Assembly (NCBI GenBank): GCA_013306675.1
Contig: JABLUY010000019.1
Coordinates: 62,001-126,000, forward strand
Length of the DNA stretch: 64,000 nucleotides
From: Thraustochytrium sp. TN22
Lineage: Eukaryota; Sar; Bigyra; Thraustochytrida; Thraustochytriidae
Direction: 5' to 3'
Under the pieces are notes generated by a model. It saw only the letters and a list, made by a program, of their open reading frames with translations, searched no databases and was not told the DNA's origin. Shown one piece after another: positions 57,601 to 64,000 of the stretch; the stretch's first letter is position 1, and every line of letters begins with the position of its first letter. Position numbers and translations under genes: made by a program.

Positions 57601-59284
57601 CGTACTTGGCCACCAAGCCGCGTGCTGGCATCTCAGAGCGGCCCGCCCACACATCGCGGATCTTGGTCGCCACCAAGTATGTACAAACGGCGGCCAGCAG
57701 GGTTGCATAGCCCACACCCATGAGGCGCCGCGGACTCGCGCGGCCGTCTTCTTCCACGGCGTCCTCGCCCTGGTCTTGCAGAGCCACCACGGCGCGGCCC
57801 ACCACAAAGGGCAAGAACTGGAAAAAGAACAAAAAGCCCGTGTTGCCCACAGAAACGATCAGCATCGTGTACATCCCGCGTCGCAGTCCGCGCGTCCCAC
57901 CGCGCAGGCCAAGAAGCGCGTCCCATGCCATGTCTTCATCGGCCGGCAGGGCCAGGCGGTCTAGATCCACGTCCGCATCCTCGCCGAGTCCCAGGTCCAG
58001 GTCCGGAATGTCCGCCACATTACCAATCTCAACCAAATTGGCAAACCCCCGCGCCTGCGGCAGCTCCGGCGCGTTTTCCGGGGCGCCCCCTGGTCCAGGT
58101 TCCGCCGCTTCCTCCTCATCGCGAGCCTCAGCCTGAACGTTCTCCGCTACTTGGCCATCTCCGTCTTCGCCTTGTCGATCCACCTCATGGACAGCAGCAA
58201 GAGCAGGTTCTCCTTCGTCTTCCCTCGATCGGTCATCCTCGTCCTCGTCCTCGTTCTCATTGCCACCCTGTGGCCGCTCTTGCTCCAGCTCCAGCTCTTG
58301 CACCTGGTCTTGGTCCTGGTCCTGCTCTTGGTCTTGCTCTTGCCTTTGCTCTAGCTCCTCGAGCACCTCTAGCTCCTCCTGCTCATGCTGCTCCTCATGC
58401 TGGTGCTGGTGCTGCTGGTGCTGGAGGAGACCACGCAGATTGAGATTCTGGCCCACGTGCTCGCGCAGGATGCGATTACCGAGCTCCATGAGGCGATTCT
58501 CCTCGCCCGCAGCCTCAATCTCGTCGACGAGATCGTTGGCGTCCGCAGCTGCCGCCACCGCGCGCTCCACGACGCGGTCGGCGAATTGCGCAATGTTGCG
58601 GTGGTCCACGACGCCTCGCCCACCGTCCTCAGCGTCGTCGCGATCATCGGCCTCGTTAGCCCAGTCCTGCAGCACCATGAGGACCAGAAAGGCAACCACA
58701 ATCCAGGAGGACAGGACGCTGCCGAAGAAGCACTGCTGCGCCACGGTGTGGAGCGACCAGCGCGTGAGCACCGTAACGACATCGGCCACGCTCTGCGCGA
58801 AGAAGAGCAGGTGCACGCGCATGGTGAAGAGCGGAAAGATGCAGAGCCAAATGAAGAGGACGGCCGTAGACTGAAGAACCACTGGCACGTAGCCAAGGGA
58901 GAGCTGCAGAGCGCCCAGTGTCACCTCGAAGCGCGAGAGGCGCTGCGGTGTATTGTCGTGATACACGGACTTGAACTCGAACTCAGTCAGGCACAGCTCG
59001 CAGCTCCGCTTGTGCGAGATACGCAGCCACTCCACCAGGCAGTCTTCGTGCACGAAGCGGATCGACCCCTTGCACTTGCACGGGTAGAAGAGCGGCCCAG
59101 CCTCGTCGCCGCAGCGGCACACGCGACACAGCGCCTCGTCCTTGGACGACGCCATCGACGCGAACGAGTTGTGCGACACGCGCCGCGCCAGCCCTACCTC
59201 CTCGCCCTGCCTCGCCGCCGTTCGCTCCTCCTGCTGCTGCTCCTGCTGCAGCCCCTGCTCCTCGTACCCCATGCCGCCCATCAT
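54605..59284 (-). CDS. MARCHF6: Doa10/MARCH6-type ER membrane E3 ubiquitin ligase
   Basis: A 1559-residue polytopic protein. A RING-CH (C4HC3) domain lies at residues 53-98: CRVC, CKCKG, HEDC, CELC. Multiple hydrophobic segments follow, with the largest set after about residue 430. The C-terminal IRDQRYMIGRQLQN matches the conserved C-terminal element of MARCH6/Doa10 (RDEKYLVGRRLVN in human) needed for substrate selection. The family ubiquitinates misfolded and short-lived proteins at the ER and inner nuclear membrane. Odd features are a Gln/Glu-rich insert (nt 58260-58420) and an AAAGED repeat (nt about 56005-56100, 18-bp units). The ATG of MMGGMGYEEQ is used; the open frame continues upstream over the divergent gene and is not coding. 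Confidence 0.93.
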   Translation of the reverse strand: MMGGMGYEEQGLQQEQQQEERTAARQGEEVGLARRVSHNSFASMASSKDEALCRVCRCGDEAGPLFYPCKCKGSIRFVHEDCLVEWLRISHKRSCELCLTEFEFKSVYHDNTPQRLSRFEVTLGALQLSLGYVPVVLQSTAVLFIWLCIFPLFTMRVHLLFFAQSVADVVTVLTRWSLHTVAQQCFFGSVLSSWIVVAFLVLMVLQDWANEADDRDDAEDGGRGVVDHRNIAQFADRVVERAVAAAADANDLVDEIEAAGEENRLMELGNRILREHVGQNLNLRGLLQHQQHQHQHEEQHEQEELEVLEELEQRQEQDQEQDQDQDQVQELELEQERPQGGNENEDEDEDDRSREDEGEPALAAVHEVDRQGEDGDGQVAENVQAEARDEEEAAEPGPGGAPENAPELPQARGFANLVEIGNVADIPDLDLGLGEDADVDLDRLALPADEDMAWDALLGLRGGTRGLRRGMYTMLIVSVGNTGFLFFFQFLPFVVGRAVVALQDQGEDAVEEDGRASPRRLMGVGYATLLAAVCTYLVATKIRDVWAGRSEMPARGLVAKYAVSVLRAAGDMLVFAIIMLLELLVLELVVGLIVHLGAMGVSGVAMDVFWARTALCQQSPMTCGFIHWAMGSVLIANWSMVILAFRQVVHPRFKVRFFAGWYDATRNIEMGVFGPLIDRHRRRIEEQNRLWQERVAVVTSRIVLEQDAYAQAGGTAPADTNMFEECMQQAPMPGPEAADLGRLDLVSRTLEECLSYVTTVLLWSFPAVLVLLVAPTQMVKFCAPSILPVRIGSFRQPFADAQLPLDMFFFHSLPYVVEKLDLYRLILQASRQVALLLTVPLDLHGYVLKPIFKHMRSGFVFVDAVHGLRGTRPLELEAASEEAPHAGDTSPDRRGSVVAGRTAHEELAGAIRSLRSLSTLKIGAPVDFLGMVCHVTSWTSFAPRMMRGRPGDSRAAGERQPIFLVTDVHGYCVPVFLDADAECAMLSLAVIPGEDLRGEALRTCKRLRDSLEALGEPEMAMRAAAIHARFLRPTSASEGSRAAEVLGEAAAPAAREGEGEAEDAAAGGDAAAGEDAAAGEDAAAGEDAAAGEDGDAGEREPNEEDHDERGEDTEIGAEDLGASDRSDTEEEKETGEDGYGPIEEPREAPPEDPDLVRCPAEGVVRLLRGIREEVQDQPALTDEAVRLMPMGFGTRWAGGDAASLLASLRRVVALWRDSNAAPVIALQHARVCGENGRSLELSLDSLLLLEPDAGSKAELARICFQARHVENASTGQFCVLRHEPRHLAARLTALAVLAVVAAILAATLALVLPLVVGRFAFDLVGDPLKHDVYHWGGGFAVLWLAGSLVRWFLTAVLGEDGGWRRAVGLCARWTQLAVKWVVAVPVFGVVLPLLAGTLFEAVVLDPYYTPVDRTPVGLIFQDWALGLAVLKAWSRLVLLGVLGGPTWADRLERVAQDGGYGIRLGWALHKVALPMLEAMLLRLCVPYVGARLVVQRMELDPIAAETTMRFAYPLFSAFLFLLDSFRALGSYADILHDQIRDQRYMIGRQLQNRYASLVE
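56005..56100. repeat. 18-bp coding tandem repeat in the Doa10 gene
   Basis: Five near-identical units of cgcccgcagccgcatcct, in frame, encode AAAGED repeats. Unit number is likely to vary between strains. Confidence 0.85.
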
Positions 59285-59776
59285 CTCCTCCTTCGCATCC
59301 ACTTTTCGCGCGGCGCTCGGCGCAGCGCGGCGCGGCGCGGCGGCGCGGCGCGGCGGCGCGGCGGCGCGGCGGCGCGGCGCGGCGCGGGGACGGCCGCACC
59401 CCCGCCGCGCGCGCTGCCCCGTGCAGGCAGGTCGCGTCTGGAGTGATCCTCGCCGCGCCGCAGCGCAGTGAACGCATTCAAACTCGCCTCCGGCCTTTCG
59501 GACGCCGTCCGCGCCGTCGCGGACCGCGTCCCAAACCCGCCGCCGACGCCCGCTGGGACCCGTCGCGGGCGCGTCGCGGACGCGTCGCGGACGCGTCGCG
59601 GACGCGTCGCGGACGTCCGGAACTCCGCGGTTGGCTGGCTCAGGCGCGCGGCCAGGCGAGGCGAGGCCGCGGCGCCAGACACGCAGCCCGAGCGAGGCCG
59701 CCCGCGCCGGAGGCCGCGAGCGCGCGCGGCGACGGCCCGGACCCGCGGCGGCCGCCCCCGCGCGCCGGCGCCGGCC
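59285..59776. promoter_or_regulatory. Bidirectional promoter between Doa10 and RPA49 with 10-bp repeats
   Basis: From 59561 to 59615 the 10-mer gcgtcgcgga is repeated five times. A gcggcgcggc run lies at 59335-59390. The 10-bp spacing again equals one helical turn, as upstream of VPS35. Confidence 0.55.
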
Positions 59777-59979
59777 ATGGCGCCGCCGGAGCGCAAGCGC
59801 AAGCGCGCCCGGGCCGAGGAGGACGCGGGGCCCAAGGCCGCGGCGCGCAAGCGCAAGGAGGACAAGGAGGAGGAGGAGGACGACGCGGCCGAGGGGGGCC
59901 GCGACAGGGACGACGCCAGCGACTCGGGCAGCAGCAGTGGCAGTGGCAGCGGCAGCGGCTCCAGCAGCAGCGACAGCGA

Positions 59980-60013
<34 letters not shown>

Positions 60014-61828
60014 GACAGTGAGGACGAGGGCGCCAAGGGGGCCAAGAAGAAGAAGAAGAAGGAGATGAAGGAGGCGGCGGCGGCGGCGGCGGCGCAGCCG
60101 GCCAAGAAGAAGAAGAAGGAGCAGGAGGAGAAGGAGGAGGTGCAGACGGCGGCGCCCCCGCGCTCGGCGCTGAAGACGAGCGCGCCGGGCGCGGCCAGTG
60201 ACGCTGCGAAGCGGCACGTGTCCTTCAGTGCCACGGCGCATACGCACACCTTTGAGACCGAGCCCCTTGCCAAGGCGAATGGCAAGCTGAGCGCCGGGCT
60301 GACGATGGAGGAAGAAAAGGACGACGAGGACGACAGCAGTAGCAGCAGCAGCAGCAGCAGCAATGACAGCGACGGTGACAGCGACGACGAAAAGGCGGTT
60401 AACGGCAATGGCAAAGCCAAGCAGCGTGCCAAGTCTGGTGCGGCCGCTATGGACGTAGACGAGGGAGGCCATGGCGTGGGGACGTCGAGCGCTGCGGCAG
60501 AGGAAGAGGAGGACGACGGCGAGAGCTCCGCGTCGGACCTGGCAATGACGGCGCGCGGGCCGACCGCCAAGCCCTTCAGACGCGCGACCTTCAAGGTGCC
60601 CGAGGGTGACACGGAGTGCGTCTTGGCCACCTTCCCGCAGGGCTCGCCGCCGGACGAGAACAAGTCGTTCGGGTTCTTCATGTCGGAGCGCACCAAGGAG
60701 CGCGCTCTGTACAGCCGCGGCGAGGGCGTGGAGATGGAAGGCCGCGAGGGCGACCCGCACTCGCGCCTGCGCCGCTACCTTGCGTTCCGCTTTAACCCGA
60801 CGACAGGCGAAGCCATCTTACTTAACAGCAACGCGCGCGCACAGTGCCCCATCGAGGTGCACAACACGGTCATGAAGCTTCCAGCGCCCAATGTGCGCGC
60901 CTTCACCAGCGACCTGTCTGACGCGGAGGGACGCTCCTTCACGGTGGCCGCGCAGCGGCGCCAGGCACTGATTGAGACCTTTGGTGGCGCCAAGCGCCGC
61001 AAGGAGGTGGCTGCTCAGGAGCAGAACCGCATCAAGGGCGAGCTTCTGACGTCTGGCGACGAAGTGCGCGAGATGCTCAAGCAGAAGGCGATGGAGGACC
61101 CGATCGCCAAGAAGAGCGGCACGGACGGCGAGATCAAGAGTCGGGCGCATCTGCTGCCCCCGCTCCGGCTGGATGCCGAGACGCCGGCCGAGGTCCTCGT
61201 CTCGAGTGACTACATCAGCAAGGAAGAGCGCGCCGTGCTCAAGCCGATCGCGGACGCGCTCGTCAAGGAGGCCCGCGCCGGCGGTAAGGTCCTCACGAGC
61301 GAGGGTCCGTACGGCGAGTTCGTGCGGGCGCAGCTCGGCCGCATCGCCGCGGACAACATGGCGAAGAAGCCAGCGCGCTTCTTTGCCCTGCATCTCCTCT
61401 ACATCCATTATCTGGTGACCTTCGCCCGCGCCTCGCGCATCATCAAGCCCGGGGCCCGCGGCGCGCTCGCTGAGAAGATGGCCGGCGCGCCTCGCGAGGT
61501 CGTCGATAACATCGTGGCCTCGTTCACCGACGCGGAACCGAACGGCTCGCGCGTGCGCACGAAGCTGCATTCAGACCGCATCGTGCTGCGCGTGATTGCG
61601 CTTGCGCTGATGATGTGCAACTGCGTCATGGGCTCTTACCAGATCGCCTTGCTCGGTGCCGACTTTCGCGAGACGTCAACCTACATCCTCCAGTATGCCG
61701 CGCAGCTTGGCGTGCGCGTGAAGACGGATAGCTCCGCGATGGCTGGGGGCAGCAGCACCAAGAAGGCCAAGAAGCTGGTGCTCGAGGTGCCCCTTCAGTT
61801 TCCGGGCAAAGTGCGTCGCCCCAGGTAG
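59777..61828 (+). CDS. POLR1E: RNA polymerase I subunit A49 (RPA49/POLR1E)
   Basis: A 683-residue protein. Residues 1-255 are low-complexity: Lys/Arg, poly-Ser (SSGSGSGSGSSS), Lys runs and acidic stretches. The conserved part begins near 255 with ATFKVPEGDTECVLATFPQG (dimerisation barrel that pairs with A34.5) and continues with RQALIETFGGAKRRKEVAAQEQN, the A49 signature, then the tandem winged-helix region (RIAADNMAKKPARFFALHLLYIHYL; RIVLRVIALALMMCNC). A49 stimulates Pol I elongation and initiation on rDNA. It is longer than animal and yeast A49 because of the N-terminal extension, which may be nucleolar-targeting. The start is ATG 59777 (ggccATGgcg). Confidence 0.9.
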
Positions 61829-62032
61829 GCAGGCTCGCAAGTAGTCAGTCAGTCAGTCGGTCGCCAGCCAGTCGGTCAGTCCTGCGAATAGGCGACCTCT
61901 TGCGGAGCGGGCGTGGTGCCCTGCCCTCAGTGCCCTGGGCCTACTCTGGTACCTGGTACCTGGTACCGCACCATCACTACAGCCACAAAAAAGAAGGAAA
62001 GATGACAATGTTGTGTGCTCTTGCATGCTTTT
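61829..62032. other. 3' flank of RPA49 with short repeats
   Basis: A cagt/cggt tetramer array lies at 61843-61882, and ctggtacctggtacctggtacc at 61947-61968. No gene is seen. Confidence 0.5.
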
Positions 62033-62878
62033 CTATCTGTATCTGGTCAAACGTTGGAGCGACGCGCTGGCTCGCGCGGTGGCGCTTGCTAGCCGCACTC
62101 GGCGAAAGGCCGCCAGGACATCCGCCCGTGCGCGCCGCGAGAGCAGATCGTGCACGAGGCGCAGGAGTTGCGCCTCTCGCGGCGAGTCCAGGGCGTCGTG
62201 GAATGCGGAGAGCCCTGACGCCGGCGACCCCACCGGCGCCACCGTCGGCGCGGCGAGTTGCGCCGTCACGTGAAGTGCCACTGGCGTCGCGGCGCTGTCA
62301 AGTCCAACCTGCATCGTCCGCGGAGCCCCAAAAGGCGAGCACGACAGTGAGGGCGAACTAGAACTTGCCTCGCGCTCGAGGTCGTTTACAATCACCAGGC
62401 CCGCTCGCAAGCGCGCCCATGCAACACGGAGACGGTCGACGCGCCAGCGTGCCCAGGCCGCCCCGCAGATGGCCTGCAACGTCGCGGCGGCGCGAGCGCG
62501 ACGGCCGTGGCGTCGCAAGGCGTCCCACGCGTCCCAAGCCTCGCGCTTGCGGCGCTCGCGGCTCGCCCTCTTAATCTGGCGCGCCACGGGTGCCGCGCGC
62601 GCGCGCCAGCGCTTGCGTGCCTGCACGCGGCGCACCCAGGCGTCGAAGAACCGCCGCGTCTGTAGCGCCGCGAGCTTGCGCTGCCAGAGCGGCCGCCCGC
62701 CATGCCCGACCTCGTGCTCGTCGTGGTCCCCGTCCTCCTGCCAGTGCGGGCGCAGCGGCGCCGCGGCCAAGAGCGCGCGCGCGGCGGTCACGCCCAGCTG
62801 CGCGGCGACGGCGCGGCCGCCCTCGGGCGTGCCCAGCGCCGCCCGCCGCAGCGCGGCGGCCGTGTCCAGCGCCTGCAT
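62033..62878 (-). CDS. Trp/Arg-rich helical repeat protein (possibly Sfi1-like)
   Basis: A 281-residue protein, basic and helical. Three stretches between about 70 and 165 share a W-centred, Arg-rich pattern (FFDAWVRRVQARKRWRARA, AWDAWDALRRHGRRARAA, AAWARWRVDRLRVAWARLRA), reminiscent of Sfi1 repeats that bind centrin at basal bodies. Spacing is irregular and the match is by eye. The C-terminal half is unrelated and ends in a helix (LLSRRARADVLAAFRRV). The start is the first ATG. It is 403 bp downstream of the ARM-repeat gene on the same strand. Confidence 0.6.
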   Translation of the reverse strand: MQALDTAAALRRAALGTPEGGRAVAAQLGVTAARALLAAAPLRPHWQEDGDHDEHEVGHGGRPLWQRKLAALQTRRFFDAWVRRVQARKRWRARAAPVARQIKRASRERRKREAWDAWDALRRHGRRARAAATLQAICGAAWARWRVDRLRVAWARLRAGLVIVNDLEREASSSSPSLSCSPFGAPRTMQVGLDSAATPVALHVTAQLAAPTVAPVGSPASGLSAFHDALDSPREAQLLRLVHDLLSRRARADVLAAFRRVRLASATARASASLQRLTRYR

Positions 62879-63281
62879 TTTCGGTTCTGTTCGGACTTCA
62901 CGTTGGCGAACTTGGCGACACCGCGACCTCCACTGGCAAATTTGAAGGCGCGGCGCACGTCGCGGTCGGCGGCTACTCGAGCTGGTACGGGTAGTGGTGG
63001 TACCAGGACCAAGAATACTGGTGCCAGTACAATGGTGGTATCACCATGGGGCACCATTACCATCGGTACTCGTAGGGCTGCCTGCTCCAGCTGCTTCAGC
63101 ACTTGGAGACGATCGCCCATGACCAGCTGCGGTGCGACCCGGACGTTGTTCGAGGCCCGCTGGATAGCCTTGCTCCCCGCCGCCTTCTTGCGCGCGTGCG
63201 ATACGTCCGCGTAGTTCTTTGTACGGTGCTGCACGCGCCGCCGCATGTCGGCACCGATCGTGGCGGCGGCGGCGACGAGCG
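62879..63281. promoter_or_regulatory. Intergenic region upstream of the Trp-rich gene
   Basis: Lower-GC sequence with short interrupted dyads around 62993-63065 (ggtggtaccaggacc; atggtggtatcaccatgg). It holds the 3' end of the ARM-repeat gene and the promoter of the Trp-rich gene. No gene is seen. Confidence 0.4.
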
Positions 63282-64000
63282 TCAGCCGACGACCATCTCC
63301 AGGTACATGGCCACGATGGAGTCGCGAAAGGATTCGAGCGGGGGCAAAAGGCTATGCATGGCGTCCAGCACCGTGCCACGGTGGTCGTCGGTGCCCGAGG
63401 CGAGGTTAGCCAGGCCTTTGGCTGCGGCGCGGTGGAGGCGTACGCCGACGTCAGCCTCCTCCAGCGACAGGTGCTGGCACAGCACCTTGGCGCAGCCGTA
63501 ACGGAGCAGCTGACGCTTGTTCGCCTCTTTCACGCTGAGGACGGCGAGCACGGACGCCAGATGCAGGCTCTCGGCGCTCTGCGGCGCGGACTGCGCGGCG
63601 GCCGCCATGAGCTGCGGAATGAGATCGTGCAGCTCGTTGTGCTCGTCGGCCTGCGCAGCGCGCAGTAGCGCCTCGCTTGCAATGCGCCGCACGCTGCTGC
63701 TGCCCGACTGCGCCAGGGCGTCCGCCAGGAGGTGCAAGGGGCATCGGTGGCGCGCGTCCAGACAGGCGAGCTCCAGCGTCTCGAGCGCAAGGGGCGCCTC
63801 GGCCCCGAGGCGCCCCGATGCCAGCACGCCCTCGACCGAAGCGTACGAAAGCTTGGCCTCGAGGCCGAGCGACGCCACCTCGGCCTCCTCCACGAGCTGG
63901 ACGAGCAACGAAAAGCCGCCGTGCTCAAAGACGAGCGCGGGCTCGGCCTCGCGCTGCTCGAGCCCCGTGCACAGCAAGCGTGCCACGGCGTCGTGCACCT
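63282..64000 (-). CDS. Armadillo/HEAT-repeat protein, C-terminal part (5' end outside window)
   Basis: The frame is open to the right edge and stops at 63282, giving about 239 C-terminal residues. It is all helical with armadillo-like units: GFSLLVQLVEEAEVASL, VRRIASEALLRAAQ, SLHLASVLAVLSVKEANKRQLLRYGCAKVLCQHL, RLHRAAAKGLANLAS. ARM repeats are protein-binding scaffolds; the partner is not evident. The last helix (FRDSIVAMYLEMVVG) ends the protein. No ATG is needed here because the start lies beyond 64000. Confidence 0.8.
   Translation of the reverse strand, partial: VHDAVARLLCTGLEQREAEPALVFEHGGFSLLVQLVEEAEVASLGLEAKLSYASVEGVLASGRLGAEAPLALETLELACLDARHRCPLHLLADALAQSGSSSVRRIASEALLRAAQADEHNELHDLIPQLMAAAAQSAPQSAESLHLASVLAVLSVKEANKRQLLRYGCAKVLCQHLSLEEADVGVRLHRAAAKGLANLASGTDDHRGTVLDAMHSLLPPLESFRDSIVAMYLEMVVG

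Noticed and set aside
59285-60760. Upstream extension of the Doa10 frame by about 490 residues
   Set aside because: It runs antisense through RPA49, starts without support and is low complexity; the RING-CH domain begins soon after the ATG at 59284.

Overview
The window reads as nuclear DNA of a GC-rich, gene-dense, intron-poor unicellular eukaryote. Support: eukaryote-only proteins (VPS35, eIF3f, LSM8, MYST acetyltransferase, Doa10/MARCH6, RPA49, taxilin, PP1), a strong preference for G/C at third codon positions, no operons or Shine-Dalgarno sites, and GA/CT microsatellites around gene ends. I recognise 33 genes in 64 kb. Almost all are single open frames. Two small genes make sense only if an intron of about 190 nt is removed; both introns share GTRNGT donors, an ACTGACG branch-like motif and a GCGCAG acceptor. 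A stramenopile such as a thraustochytrid/labyrinthulomycete fits this style, but the lineage is a guess. Start codons given here are ATG only.

Layout. 0-14 kb: methylmalonate-semialdehyde dehydrogenase (cut by the left edge), VPS35, a RING-LON ubiquitin ligase divergent from a GAF-domain protein, UDP-glucuronate decarboxylase, a KEN-box coiled-coil protein and PP1. 15-23 kb: a two-TM TIR protein, a Gfo/Idh/MocA oxidoreductase, a Ser-rich unknown, a GNAT-like protein and eIF3f. 23-33 kb: a voltage-gated proton channel (Hv1) divergent from a long coiled-coil protein, a Snapin-like small protein, a MYST acetyltransferase divergent from taxilin, LSM8 and a spliced tail-anchored microprotein. 34-48 kb: a giant AGC kinase with cyclic-nucleotide-binding-like domains, a sorting-nexin/TKL-kinase fusion, a P2X-like receptor, a spliced small coiled-coil protein, a possible ciliary protein and an R3H protein. 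49-54 kb: four BLUF-fold genes. 54-64 kb: Doa10/MARCH6, RPA49, a Trp-rich repeat protein and an ARM-repeat protein cut by the right edge.

The most unusual part is the BLUF cluster. Three paralogues have lost every residue of BLUF photochemistry but share a conserved C-terminal block not known to me. The fourth keeps the flavin-pocket Tyr and Asn but lacks the Gln. All four begin with an N-myristoylation consensus. The window is also rich in membrane signalling genes (P2X, Hv1, membrane TIR, myristoylated AGC kinase, PX-kinase). These are independent genes, mostly with their own promoters, so a shared pathway is only inference. No transposon, provirus, CRISPR array, rRNA or tRNA was recognised by eye.
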